From NCBI GenBank assembly GCA_051659505.1, contig JBOFOQ010000009.1, positions 1 to 19,798 on the forward strand: DNA of 19,798 nt. The letters run 5' to 3'. Position 1 is the stretch's first letter; each line of letters opens with the position of its first letter. The DNA is from JAGNZR01 sp051659505 (GTDB lineage: Bacteria > Fusobacteriota > Fusobacteriia > Fusobacteriales > Fusobacteriaceae). Below, piece after piece: positions 4,992 through 13,607 of this stretch. The notes beneath the pieces were generated by a model, which made no database searches, was not told where the DNA came from, and saw only the letters and a list, made by a program, of their open reading frames with translations. Both the position numbers and the translations under genes were made by a program.

Positions 4992-6715
4992 TGACTATTC
5001 TTGATGAGTTAGTGTCATATACTAACAAATGTATAGCTGGAGAAATAATATCAGGAAAAAAGCATATATGGGCTTGTAAGCGATTTTTAAAAGATATTAA
5101 TAATAAAAACTTTAAATATACCTGGAATGAAGAAGAAGCAAATAAAATAGTTATCTGGTTTAAATATTTAAAACATTCAAAAGGAGTTTTATCAGGCAAA
5201 GAAATAAATTTAACATCATGGCAAAAGTTCTGTTTATGTCAAATATATGGTTGGCGAGACAAACAAACAGGAAATAAGAGGTTTAAATCAAGTTTTATAG
5301 AAGTTGCAAGAAAGCAAGCTAAATCACAAATGCAAGCAGGAATATTATTATATGAAATGTCAGTTCAAGCAACAAAAAATAATGAAATATATGAAACTTA
5401 TTGTGCTGGAACAAAAAGGGAACAATCAAAAATAATATTTAATGAATGTGCAAATTTATTAAACGGAAGCATACTTGCAACAAAATTTAAAATAAATAAA
5501 AATGAAATAATACATATTAAAACAAGGTCATTTTTAAAACCATTATCTAAAGAAGATGGAAGAAAAGGAGATGGAACTAATCCAGCTGTTTTAGTCCTAG
5601 ATGAATACCATCAACATAAGACCACTGAATTTTATGACTTAGGATTAGGCTCTAATACAAAAGAATCAATGCTTATGATTATTACAACAGCAGGAGTTGA
5701 TTTAAGCTATCCATGCTATACCCAAGAATATAAATATTGTTCAGATATAATTAATCCAGGTAAAAAAGAAGTTATTAATGATGAATATTTTGTTGATATA
5801 TGTGAAATAGATGTAGGAGATGATATAACAAATGAAGAAAATTGGAAAAAAGCTAATCCTCTTAGAATGTATTATCAAACTGGAGTAGAGCAATTGAGAG
5901 CTTCATATAAGATAGCTAAAGATGTACCTGAAAAGATGATAGCCTTTATGACCAAGTGCTTAAATTTGTGGGTACAGGCTAAGGATAACGGATATATGGA
6001 TATGGGGAAATGGAATAAATGTAAAATGAAGAAAATCCCATATGATCTAAAAGATAGATATGTTTATGTAGGTTTTGATATGTCGGCAAAAATTGATTTA
6101 ACCAGTGTAGCATTTGTAATTCCTCTAATTGATAATGATATACCAAAATATGCAGTGTTTACTCATTCATTTATTCCTAATAGAGATAAATTAAGAGAAA
6201 GAATAATCGTAGATAAAGTACCTTATGACTCTTGGGAAAAACAAGGGTATTTAACAATTACAGATACTCCAATTGTGGACCAAGAGGCTGTTATGAACTA
6301 TGTTAAAGATACTTGTAAAAACAATAACTGGAATATAAAAATGCTTTGTTTTGACCCTGCTAACTCCTCTAAGCTCATGATGGACTTATCAAGTCAAGGT
6401 TATGAGTGTGTAGAAGTGTTTCAATCGCACAAATCACTTAATGAAAGTACTCAAGGTTTTAGAGAGCAGGTATATAGTGGAAATATTATGTATTTAGATA
6501 ATCCTTTATTAAATTTTTCAATGGGGAATGCAGTCATTAAACAAAATAATGGATTAATTAAAATTGATAAAGATGCTTCTATTAAAAGAATAGATCCTGT
6601 AGATGCAATTTTATGTGGATATAAATTAGCTCAATATCATGAATTTGAATTAAATTTAGGTAAATATGCTGAAGATGATTATTTAGAAAAATTATATTCA
6701 GGAGGAGGTGATTAA
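4991..6715 (+). CDS. terL: phage terminase large subunit
   Basis: This 574-residue protein is the HK97-type large terminase that translocates and cuts DNA at the portal. ARKQAKSQ at 106-113 is the deviant Walker A motif, LVLDEYH at 201-207 is Walker B with its catalytic Glu205, and TTAGVD at 232-237 is the coupling motif. The C-terminal RNase H-like nuclease starts at YVGFDMSAKIDLT (about 359-371, acidic Asp363), continues with the strand MLCFDPAN, and ends with IDPVDAILCGYKLA. Length is normal and all motifs are intact. The start overlaps the small subunit stop by one base. The portal gene follows directly. Confidence 0.95.
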   Translation: MTILDELVSYTNKCIAGEIISGKKHIWACKRFLKDINNKNFKYTWNEEEANKIVIWFKYLKHSKGVLSGKEINLTSWQKFCLCQIYGWRDKQTGNKRFKSSFIEVARKQAKSQMQAGILLYEMSVQATKNNEIYETYCAGTKREQSKIIFNECANLLNGSILATKFKINKNEIIHIKTRSFLKPLSKEDGRKGDGTNPAVLVLDEYHQHKTTEFYDLGLGSNTKESMLMIITTAGVDLSYPCYTQEYKYCSDIINPGKKEVINDEYFVDICEIDVGDDITNEENWKKANPLRMYYQTGVEQLRASYKIAKDVPEKMIAFMTKCLNLWVQAKDNGYMDMGKWNKCKMKKIPYDLKDRYVYVGFDMSAKIDLTSVAFVIPLIDNDIPKYAVFTHSFIPNRDKLRERIIVDKVPYDSWEKQGYLTITDTPIVDQEAVMNYVKDTCKNNNWNIKMLCFDPANSSKLMMDLSSQGYECVEVFQSHKSLNESTQGFREQVYSGNIMYLDNPLLNFSMGNAVIKQNNGLIKIDKDASIKRIDPVDAILCGYKLAQYHEFELNLGKYAEDDYLEKLYSGGGD

Positions 6716-7969
6716 TTGAATTTTTTTAATAAAATAAAAAAGAAATTAACTAAAAAAGATACATTGAATTTAAATGATTTAGAAGATTATTTTAACAACT
6801 TAGGATTAAATAATGAAAATATTTCAAATCAGAGTGAATTATCAGAAACTATTTATTTCATATGCTTGAAACATTTATCAGAATCTATGTCAAAAATGCC
6901 GTGGGAAAAAAGAGCTTTTTCAGTAAAAAAAGGTAGAGAAAAAGAAAATGACGATATTTTAGATGTTTTATTAAATTTAAGACCTAATGAGTATATGAGT
7001 GCCTCAACATTTTGGGGAACGATTGAATTGAATAAGTTACATTATGGAAATGCCTATGTCTATATAAAAATGGGATTAAGTGGAAAACCTGAATCCCTTT
7101 GGATATTACCCTCACAAGAAGTTCAAATATGGATAGATGATGCAGGTATTATAGATAAGAGCAATGCAAACTGGTATATTTGGACAGATTCAAGGTCCAA
7201 TACAAAATATAAATTCAGAAAAGATGAAATATTACATTTTAAAACTCAAATGAGTTTTAATGGTTTGGCAGGAATGAGCATAAAAGAAATTTTAAAAACT
7301 CAAATATCAACAGGAAAAGCTAGTATAGGGTTTTTAAATAAATTGTATAAAAGTAATATGTTTGGCTCTAAAGTGATTGTTCACTACACTGGGGAACTTG
7401 AAAAAAATAGAGAATTAAGCATAGCTAAAAAATTAGAAAGTTTTTCTAGCGACCAGGGTGCAGGAAAATTTATTCCTATCCCTTTTGGAATGCAGGCACA
7501 ACTACTTGATATGAAACTTGCAGATGCTCAATTCTTTGAAAATAATAAAATATCAGCCTTACAATTAGCTGCTGCTTTTGGAATTAAACCTAATGTGATA
7601 AATGATTATACAAAATCATCATATAGCAATTCAGAATCACAACAAATAGATTTTTATGTAAATACTCTACAACCTCTATTTATAAATTATCAACAGGAGT
7701 TAACCTATAAGTTATTACCTCAATTTGAAATAAAAAAAGGGGTAAGATTAGAAATAAATGAAAAGATATTATTCAAAATGGATAATAAAACTCAAGCAGA
7801 AGTTTATGGAAAGTATTTAATGAATTTTGTGATGACTCCCAATGAAGTGAGAGAAGAGCTTAATTTACCATATATTGAGGGTGGAGATGTGCTTATAGGA
7901 AATGGAAATGCAATAAATTTAAGTGGAATTGGAAATCAGTATTTAAAAGGGGGTGAAAAAAAAGAATGA
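6716..7969 (+). CDS. phage portal protein, HK97 family
   Basis: This 417-residue protein is an HK97-type portal, the 12-fold ring at one vertex through which DNA enters and to which the connector attaches. Family features are the N-terminal LSETIYFICLKHLSESMSKMPW, the ELNKLHYGNAYVYI segment, the RKDEILHFK motif, and the AAAFGIKPNVI stretch followed by SNSESQQIDFYVNTLQPLF in the stem and crown region. The start is TTG, six bases after GGAGGAGGTG and directly after the terminase stop. The 3' end overlaps the protease gene by four bases (ATGA). Length is typical. Confidence 0.95.
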   Translation: MNFFNKIKKKLTKKDTLNLNDLEDYFNNLGLNNENISNQSELSETIYFICLKHLSESMSKMPWEKRAFSVKKGREKENDDILDVLLNLRPNEYMSASTFWGTIELNKLHYGNAYVYIKMGLSGKPESLWILPSQEVQIWIDDAGIIDKSNANWYIWTDSRSNTKYKFRKDEILHFKTQMSFNGLAGMSIKEILKTQISTGKASIGFLNKLYKSNMFGSKVIVHYTGELEKNRELSIAKKLESFSSDQGAGKFIPIPFGMQAQLLDMKLADAQFFENNKISALQLAAAFGIKPNVINDYTKSSYSNSESQQIDFYVNTLQPLFINYQQELTYKLLPQFEIKKGVRLEINEKILFKMDNKTQAEVYGKYLMNFVMTPNEVREELNLPYIEGGDVLIGNGNAINLSGIGNQYLKGGEKKE

Positions 7970-8697
7970 GTGTTTTTAAGTTTGAAAAAAATGGTAAAGT
8001 AGCTGGAAATTTTGAAATAAAAAATGTAACAGAAAAAAAAGCAGAATTAGTAATTTATGGAGAAATTGTTACAAGAGCATGGGATAGTTCAGATGTAGAA
8101 CCTGCTGATGTAAAGAAATTTTTAGATGAAATAGAGGGAAAAGATTTAGATATTTTTATAAACTCTCCAGGTGGTAGTGTGTTTGCTGGAATAACTATTT
8201 ATAATATGTTAAAGAGGCATACAGGATATAAGAAAGTTTATATAGATGGATTAGCAGCATCTATAGCAAGCGTAATAGCAATGGCAGGAGATGAAATAAA
8301 TATTCCTAAAAATGCATATTTAATGATACATAAAGCCTGGGGATTTGTTTGTGGAAATGCAGATAAATTTAGAGAAAATGCAGAAATTTTTGATAGACTA
8401 GACGGAACATTAAAAACTATTTATCTTGAAAAAGCACTAGAAGGAATAACAGAAGAAAAGTTTGAAGAATTAATGAAAGCAGAAACATGGTTAAATGGAG
8501 AAGATGCTAAAAAATATTTTAAAATAAATATATTGGAAGAGAAAGATATAGCAGCAGCAATTAATAGTGAAATATGTTTAAACTACAAATTACCAAGTGA
8601 ATTAAAAATAATTTCAAATGAAAAAAAAGAAAACAATTTAGAAAAAGAAAAAATAAATATTGCTAAAGCAAAATTATTATTAACATTGGAACTATAG
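7966..8697 (+). CDS. ClpP-like prohead protease
   Basis: This 243-residue serine protease of the ClpP family acts in phages as the head maturation protease, removing the capsid's N-terminal scaffold domain. FINSPGGSVFAG (64-75) forms the oxyanion loop, Ser99 in GLAASIAS is the nucleophile, His122 in LMIHKAWG is the base, and an Asp at 143 or 146 completes the triad. TWLNGEDAKKYF (174-185) is the conserved end of the domain. Beyond about 195 there is a Lys/Glu-rich tail. It overlaps the portal gene and is followed by the capsid gene, the usual order. Confidence 0.93.
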   Translation: MSVFKFEKNGKVAGNFEIKNVTEKKAELVIYGEIVTRAWDSSDVEPADVKKFLDEIEGKDLDIFINSPGGSVFAGITIYNMLKRHTGYKKVYIDGLAASIASVIAMAGDEINIPKNAYLMIHKAWGFVCGNADKFRENAEIFDRLDGTLKTIYLEKALEGITEEKFEELMKAETWLNGEDAKKYFKINILEEKDIAAAINSEICLNYKLPSELKIISNEKKENNLEKEKINIAKAKLLLTLEL

Positions 8698-8707
8698 GAG
8701 GAATAAA

Positions 8708-9886
8708 ATGAAAAAATCAAATGAGATAAGAGCAAAAATAGCGGTGATGAAAGCACAAATAAAAGAATTAATGAATAAAGAGGGAGTAACTGTACAAGAA
8801 CTAACAGATGCTCAAAATAATATAGCATTAGAAAACCAAAAATTGGATATAGCAGTACAATTAGAAGCTGATGAAGAGTTAGAAATTCAAGCTAAAATAA
8901 ATAATGGTACGGGAGTAGTAGTTAGCAATGATATGCTTATTCAAAATGAAACACAAATTAATGCAAGATATGAAGAAGCTTTCTATAACGGGTTAAGAAA
9001 TAGAGCAACTATAGAAGATAGAGAGATAATAACTGCAAGAAACTCTTTATCATCTCTAGTAGAGGAAGATGGAGGAGCTTTAATACCAATAGACCAAGAA
9101 GTGGCTATAAGAGAGCTTAGAAGAGAATTTGTAGAGTTAAGAGAGCATGTAACGGTAGAACCTGTAGGCACAAGATCCGGTTCAAGAATTTTAGAAAAAA
9201 ATGCTGATATGGTACCATTTGTTGAATTTGTAGAAGGTGCAAAATTAACCGAACTTGAAACACCAAAGTTTACAACTTTAAAATATGAAATAAAAGACAG
9301 AGGTGGAATATTACCTATTCCAAGCAATTTACTTAATGATAATAAGGCAAATTTAAAAAATTATTTGAATAAATGGATTGCTAAAAAATCTGTGGCCACT
9401 GAAAATCATTTAATTTTAACATTAATTGGAACATTAACAAAAGTACCATTAAAAGGGATAGATGATATAAAAAATATTATTGATGTACAACTAGATCCTG
9501 CAATATCAATTAGAAGTAAGTTAATTACTAATCAAGATGGATTTAATTACTTAAATAAATTAAAAGATTCACAAGGAAATTATCTTTTAGAAAAAGATCC
9601 AAAATTTCCTACAAAAAAATTAATATCTGGAAGAGAAATTGTAGTTATATCTAATCAAATATTAAAAACTGTAACAAAGAAAGCACCGATAATAATAGGA
9701 TCATTAACAGATGCTATTGTCTTATTTGATAGACAAGCGACTTCATTATTATCTACAAATATTGGTGGAACAGCATTTGAAAATAATACAGTAAATATAA
9801 GAGCTATAATGAGAAATGATATTAAATTATTAGATTCTGCAGCAGTTGTATATGGTCAATTAGATTTAACACCAGTTGTAGGGTAA
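8708..9886 (+). CDS. major capsid protein, HK97 fold
   Basis: This 392-residue protein has an N-terminal helical region (about 1-85) that acts as an internal scaffold, the delta domain. The HK97-fold coat domain starts near residue 110, where ARNSLSSLVEEDGGALIPI is the typical junction cut by the protease. Further family features are the E-loop region around SGSRILEK, the GGILPIPSNLLND segment and the closing NNTVNIRAIMRNDIKLLDSAAVVYGQL. It starts at ATG behind TAGGAGGA. There is no separate scaffold gene, in keeping with the built-in delta domain. It is expected to be the most abundant phage product. Confidence 0.95.
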   Translation: MKKSNEIRAKIAVMKAQIKELMNKEGVTVQELTDAQNNIALENQKLDIAVQLEADEELEIQAKINNGTGVVVSNDMLIQNETQINARYEEAFYNGLRNRATIEDREIITARNSLSSLVEEDGGALIPIDQEVAIRELRREFVELREHVTVEPVGTRSGSRILEKNADMVPFVEFVEGAKLTELETPKFTTLKYEIKDRGGILPIPSNLLNDNKANLKNYLNKWIAKKSVATENHLILTLIGTLTKVPLKGIDDIKNIIDVQLDPAISIRSKLITNQDGFNYLNKLKDSQGNYLLEKDPKFPTKKLISGREIVVISNQILKTVTKKAPIIIGSLTDAIVLFDRQATSLLSTNIGGTAFENNTVNIRAIMRNDIKLLDSAAVVYGQLDLTPVVG

Positions 9887-9901
9887 AAGTGAGGTGGTAA
9901 A

Positions 9902-10174
9902 TTGCTAAGTTTAGAAGAGATTAAAGTATATTTAAGAGTTGATGAGGAAGAGGAAGATAGTCTTCTTCTTCAACTTGAAAAATTTAGTAGAGAAGATATA
10001 GAAAATGCAACAGGAGTTAGTTATCTCCAGGGAGAAAACTTAGAAACATACAGGTTAGCTCAACTGGTAATAATAAACGACAGGTATGAAAATAGAGGTT
10101 CTCAAGATTTAGAATTTAAAAGTAATAATATATTATCAAGTCTTTTTACTAAACTTAAATATAGCGAGGAATAA
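9902..10174 (+). CDS. head-tail connector protein, gp6-like
   Basis: This 90-residue protein begins MLSLEEIKVYLRVDEEEEDS, the standard opening of the gp6/QLRG family of head-tail connectors. These form a ring below the portal. DREDIENATG-like helical text and LAQLVIINDRYENRG (72-mer region near the middle) match the family. The start is TTG, three bases after GAGGTGGT, 15 bases after the capsid stop. Length is typical for this family. Confidence 0.88.
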   Translation: MLSLEEIKVYLRVDEEEEDSLLLQLEKFSREDIENATGVSYLQGENLETYRLAQLVIINDRYENRGSQDLEFKSNNILSSLFTKLKYSEE

Positions 10175-10175
10175 A

Positions 10176-10526
10176 ATGAGTTATGCAAAGAATAATACTT
10201 TAAATAAAAGCTTATCTTCAAAATTAAACAATAGAATTGAAATATGGGGAAATTTGAAAGTTGATAGTGATTTAGGAATGACTATTGCTGAAAGTTTTAT
10301 AAAAAAAGTTTGGGCAGACATTATTCCTCTAAGTGGGACAATTCAGACAGGAGAAGCAAACACAGAATTGAGTAGTATAAAATTAAAAATAAGAATTAGA
10401 AAAACTCAATTAGAAGAAAAAAATTATATTATCTATAAAGAAAAAAGATATGAAATAGAGTATATTCATCAAGATTTTAATAATAATAAATTTTTAGATG
10501 TTTTTACAAAATTAAAAACGGAGTAG
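10176..10526 (+). CDS. head closure / head-tail adaptor protein
   Basis: This 116-residue protein sits in the second connector position. The series LNNRIEIWG, then VWADIIPLSGT, KLKIRIRK, and KEKRYEIEYIHQDFNNNKFLDVF is the beta-rich pattern of SPP1 gp16 / PF05521-type head completion proteins, which plug the portal and dock the tail. The gene starts two bases after the connector gene's stop. The assignment combines pattern and position. Confidence 0.8.
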   Translation: MSYAKNNTLNKSLSSKLNNRIEIWGNLKVDSDLGMTIAESFIKKVWADIIPLSGTIQTGEANTELSSIKLKIRIRKTQLEEKNYIIYKEKRYEIEYIHQDFNNNKFLDVFTKLKTE

Positions 10527-10534
10527 GCGAGACA

Positions 10535-10942
10535 ATGAGCTTAGAAAATTTATCTAAACAGTTGCTTAATATGGCAATGGAAATAAACAAGGGAAAAGAA
10601 GCTAAAAATTTTTTAAAAAAAGAAAGTAATAAATTAAAAGCTAAAACTTTAAGTCGTGCAAAATCAGAAGTAAAAAATAAAACTGGTATTTATTTAAAAT
10701 CAATTAAAAGTGGAAAGCCTTACGAGTATGAAGGGGATTTAGCAGTCAGAACATACTCAACTGCTCCACATGCTCACTTAATAGAATATGGACATATTGT
10801 TAAAAGCAGAGATGGAAAAGAGCATGGCTTTAAAAAAGGACATTACATATTTGAAAATAGTGCTAAAGATTTTGAGAAAACTTTTGAAGATGACATTGAA
10901 AATTTTATAGATGAAATGTTAATTAAACATGAATTGGGTTAA
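10535..10942 (+). CDS. HK97 gp10-like head-tail joining / tail completion protein
   Basis: This 135-residue protein has a Lys-rich helical N-terminus, then RTYSTAPHAHLIEYGHIVKSRDGKEHGF (about 71-98). The 'APHAHLIEYGH' motif is the signature of the HK97 gp10 family, whose members bridge head completion proteins and the tail. It is followed by an acidic helical C-terminus. The gene lies exactly where XkdI lies in PBSX, before the tail terminator. Confidence 0.85.
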   Translation: MSLENLSKQLLNMAMEINKGKEAKNFLKKESNKLKAKTLSRAKSEVKNKTGIYLKSIKSGKPYEYEGDLAVRTYSTAPHAHLIEYGHIVKSRDGKEHGFKKGHYIFENSAKDFEKTFEDDIENFIDEMLIKHELG

Positions 10943-10952
10943 GGAGTAGTAA

Positions 10953-11384
10953 ATGGTAGGTTTTAAAGATATTTTAGTTGCTGTAATAAAAAAAATAAAG
11001 AATGGGATTCCTGGAGTAACTATTGAATCTCAAGATGTTGAAGAGGGATTTAATAGACCAAGTTTTTTTATCGAACTTGATAATATAAAAATTGAAGATT
11101 TTATGAGTAGTTTTCAAGATAGGACATTAACAGCAAGAATTATCTATTTTCCAAGTGATAAAAATAAAAATCAACAAGAATTATTGGAAGTTATGGATAA
11201 ATTAAATGATGTTTTTGTTAAAGAAAGTTCAATGGCTATAAATGATGAAACCTTAGTGGAGGTTGAAGCAGCAGAAACTAAAATTGTTGATAAAATTTTA
11301 CATTTTAGCTTTGATATTAGACTTTCAGAAGCGTATTTAAGAGAAATAACAGTTAGAGGAATTAGTGAGTTAAGTTTTAAATAG
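10953..11384 (+). CDS. tail terminator-like protein (XkdJ position)
   Basis: This 143-residue protein has the alpha/beta pattern of contractile-phage tail terminators. An N-terminal helix (FKDILVAVIKKI) is followed by 'SQDVEEGFNRPSFFIEL' at about 27-43, 'ARIIYFPSD' and a C-terminal strand ILHFSFDIRLSEAY. Tail terminators cap the tube and sheath and set the joint to the head. It lies between the gp10-like protein and the sheath, the PBSX order. A good AAGGAG site precedes the ATG. Confidence 0.75.
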   Translation: MVGFKDILVAVIKKIKNGIPGVTIESQDVEEGFNRPSFFIELDNIKIEDFMSSFQDRTLTARIIYFPSDKNKNQQELLEVMDKLNDVFVKESSMAINDETLVEVEAAETKIVDKILHFSFDIRLSEAYLREITVRGISELSFK

Positions 11385-11409
11385 TAAATAGCACTAGGAG
11401 GAAATAAAA

Positions 11410-12516
11410 ATGGCAACAAATAATGGAATGCCTGAATTAGAAATAGCATTTAAGGGATTAGGAGTATCTGCAATAAAAAGAGGTGAACGAGGAACAGCAG
11501 TTCTAATAATAGAAGATGAGACTATACTAACTTCAATTGAAAAATATGCAAAATATAAAAGTATTTCTGATTTTACAAGCGAAGAGCAAGAAAAGTACAA
11601 TGAAGACAATATTTTATATATAAAAGATGCTTTAGAAGGAATACCACTAGAATTATATGTTTTTAAGATTAAAAGTACAGATACAGTTACTGATATATTA
11701 AAAACTATAGGGGAGACTGTTCCAAGAAACTGTTGGATAGCAATAGCTTCTCCAACACAAACTAATCAAAATGATTTATGTACTTGGATAAAAGCAGAGA
11801 ATAAAAATAATAAAAAAAGATATAAAGGTTTTATATATAAAGGTACTACAACTGATGATATGCATATTGTTAATTTTACAACAAATAAATTAATTTTTAA
11901 TGATGAAAGAGGAGAAGTAACTGGAGATGTAGCTATTCCATTCTTTTTAGGATTTTTAGCAGGCTTACCTCTTACTATGTCAGCGATTGCTAAATCCTTA
12001 ACTAAATTCATAAGTGCAGAAGAACCTGAGGAATTAAGTGAATCTATTTCCAATGGAGAATATATTTTATTTAATGATGAAGGAGTAGTAAAGGTTGCAA
12101 GAGGAGTAAATTCACTAGTAACTTTAACACAAGGAGTTACTCTTGAAATGACACAAATAAATACAGTGGAAAAAATGGATTTAATTTATACCGACATATT
12201 AAATGCATGGAATAATGGCTATAAAGGAAAATATCCTAATATATTAAATAATCAAATGCTTTTAATTTCAGCAATTAATGGGTATTTTAAAGGACTTGCA
12301 AGAGATTATATATTGGATCCTGAATTTGATAATAGATCATTGGTGGATATAGAAGCTCAAAGAATAGCGAATTACCCTAAATACGGAGAAGAAGCTGTTA
12401 ATGGATGGGATGATAGTAAAGTAATGAAAATGACTGTGTCAACAGATGTATTTTTAACAAGTGAAATAAAAATATCAGGTATCATGGAATCATTTTTCTT
12501 TGATATCTTTATGTAG
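11410..12516 (+). CDS. phage tail sheath protein (XkdK-like)
   Basis: This 368-residue protein is the contractile sheath. The N-terminus (MPELEIAFKGLGVSAIKRGERGTAVLII) fits the XkdK family. The middle has 'PRNCWIAIASPTQTN' and 'GDVAIPFFLGFLAGLPLTMSA', and the C-terminal domain has NGYFKGLARDYILDPEFDNRSLVDIEAQ, the strand-exchange region that links subunits. Its presence shows a contractile (myo-type) tail. The ATG follows AGGAGGA. It is shorter than some XkdK homologs but has both conserved ends. Confidence 0.92.
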   Translation: MATNNGMPELEIAFKGLGVSAIKRGERGTAVLIIEDETILTSIEKYAKYKSISDFTSEEQEKYNEDNILYIKDALEGIPLELYVFKIKSTDTVTDILKTIGETVPRNCWIAIASPTQTNQNDLCTWIKAENKNNKKRYKGFIYKGTTTDDMHIVNFTTNKLIFNDERGEVTGDVAIPFFLGFLAGLPLTMSAIAKSLTKFISAEEPEELSESISNGEYILFNDEGVVKVARGVNSLVTLTQGVTLEMTQINTVEKMDLIYTDILNAWNNGYKGKYPNILNNQMLLISAINGYFKGLARDYILDPEFDNRSLVDIEAQRIANYPKYGEEAVNGWDDSKVMKMTVSTDVFLTSEIKISGIMESFFFDIFM

Positions 12517-12528
12517 GAGGTTAAATAA

Positions 12529-12939
12529 ATGGGAGTTCCTAAGGGAAATCAGTATTTTAATGGTAATAAAGGTGAAGTTTGGATTAATGGAATACCAGCA
12601 ATAACATGTTATAAAGGTGAAATAATAAAAAAAAATAAATATGAAGATATTCCTGCTCCTACAGGAGATGGAACAATAAGAGTTTTTACTGGTCATACAA
12701 TAGAGGTAAGTTTAGCATACAGAAGAACAGGAGTAGAAGATTTTGAAGCATTTAGAACAAGTGAAGATGTATCACTCATTATCGCAGAAACAAATATTGA
12801 CGGAAAAATAACAAGAAGAATAAAGGCTGATGGAATTACATTTAATGATGAAACATTATCTAAGTTTGAAAAAAACAAGGTTGGAGAAATTGAATTAAGT
12901 GGCCAAGCAGAAACATATGAAGTTTTACAAGAAAAGTAG
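12529..12939 (+). CDS. phage tail tube protein (XkdM-like)
   Basis: This 136-residue protein has the XkdM/DUF2001 tail-tube layout. It has an early 'NGNKGEVWINGIPAITCYKGE' (about 11-31), the tube-forming strands 'TGHTIEVSLAYRRTG' (54-68) and the closing GEIELSGQAETYEVLQ. It forms the inner tube inside the sheath. It follows the sheath gene by 12 bases with AGGAGG before the ATG, and precedes the assembly chaperone, as in PBSX. Confidence 0.92.
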   Translation: MGVPKGNQYFNGNKGEVWINGIPAITCYKGEIIKKNKYEDIPAPTGDGTIRVFTGHTIEVSLAYRRTGVEDFEAFRTSEDVSLIIAETNIDGKITRRIKADGITFNDETLSKFEKNKVGEIELSGQAETYEVLQEK

Positions 12940-12957
12940 TATAGAATAGGAGGTTTT

Positions 12958-13407
12958 ATGGACTTACAAGAATTTTTGAGAAAAGCAAGAGAAAAAGAAG
13001 GTAAAAAAATAAGAATGATATCATTAGAAGTTGATGAAATAGGAATAGTAGACTTTCAAAGACCAGAGGACAAAGACATACTTGAATATACTTCTGAAAT
13101 TACTAAAGCAGCACAATTTAAAAAAGAAAAAAAGCTTAATAAAAAAACAAATGAAGTTGAGGACATTGAAGTAGTTGAAAGCATAAATTTAGAGATTATG
13201 CATAAAGCTGCTACAAAATTAGTTTATTTATCTTGTTCTCTAATTAGGGCAAAAGAAACGAGAGATGAATTTAAATCTAATGATCCCTTTAACATTCCTA
13301 GCTTAATTTTTGGTTCAAACGAGGTTTTAAGAATAGCTGGAGAAATTATGAAAGCTTTTAGTGGAAATAAAATAGCAAAAAAAATAACTGATGATATAAA
13401 AAACTAA
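12958..13407 (+). CDS. tail assembly chaperone, first frame (XkdN-like)
   Basis: This 149-residue protein has the XkdN layout: DLQEFLRKAREKEG at the start, IVDFQRPEDKDILEYTSEI at about 30-48, then HKAATKLVYLSCSLIRAKE at about 82-100 and NEVLRIAGEIMKAFSG near the end. It is the short form of the chaperone pair that coats the tape measure and recruits tube subunits. The last codons, ATA AAA AAC TAA, contain a slippery heptamer, and the open reading continues in the -1 frame to give a longer protein of 216 residues (see the extension). The short form should be made in excess. Confidence 0.88.
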   Translation: MDLQEFLRKAREKEGKKIRMISLEVDEIGIVDFQRPEDKDILEYTSEITKAAQFKKEKKLNKKTNEVEDIEVVESINLEIMHKAATKLVYLSCSLIRAKETRDEFKSNDPFNIPSLIFGSNEVLRIAGEIMKAFSGNKIAKKITDDIKN

Positions 13408-13458
13408 TAGGAGATACTGGAGACTATGGTGAACTATATTGGGTCTCCTACTATCTCC
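13398..13458 (+). promoter_or_regulatory. programmed -1 ribosomal frameshift signal
   Basis: The heptamer A AAA AAC (13398-13404) is in the correct phase at the end of the XkdN-like frame, immediately before its TAA. After five bases a two-part stem begins: GGAGAT (13410-13415) pairs with ATCTCC (13453-13458), and GGAGAC (13419-13424) pairs with GTCTCC (13443-13448), with a small internal loop (ACT / TACT) and an 18-base apical loop. Slip site, phase, spacer length and stem all match known -1 frameshift cassettes of tail chaperone genes. Confidence 0.9.
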
Positions 13459-13607
13459 AAAAAGGATTTAAATTAAAATATTTATTAAATTTAAACTCAA
13501 TTGAAAAACTTTTTTTCAAAAAAGCGATGAATAAACATCTTCAGGAAAAAATAGCTTATGATTCAGAAAAAATGACAGTATTTTTAAAAGCTTTTGGAGG
13601 TGAGTAA
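13404..13607 (+). CDS. tail assembly chaperone extension, made by -1 frameshift
   Basis: This frame has no start of its own. After the slip it continues from CTA at 13404 for 67 codons to a TAA at 13605-13607, giving a fusion of 149 + 67 = 216 residues. Its residues (LIGDTGDYGELYWVSYYLQ, then LKYLLNLNSIEKLFFKKAM) fit the small helical second domain of phage tail chaperones, where a Trp or Tyr-rich helix precedes a 'L-x-x-L-x-x-x-E-K' segment. In lambda and related phages the extended form (GT) contacts tube subunits while the common part binds the tape measure. The end of this frame contains the ribosome binding site of the tape measure gene, and only one base separates stop and start. Confidence 0.88.
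   Translation, partial: LIGDTGDYGELYWVSYYLQKGFKLKYLLNLNSIEKLFFKKAMNKHLQEKIAYDSEKMTVFLKAFGGE

Noticed and set aside
8583..12053. Open frames of 80 to 114 codons on the minus strand within head and tail genes
   Set aside because: They lie opposite well-supported genes, lack ribosome binding sites and have the Leu/Ser/Ile/Phe-rich composition expected of the reverse strand of Lys/Glu-rich coding DNA.
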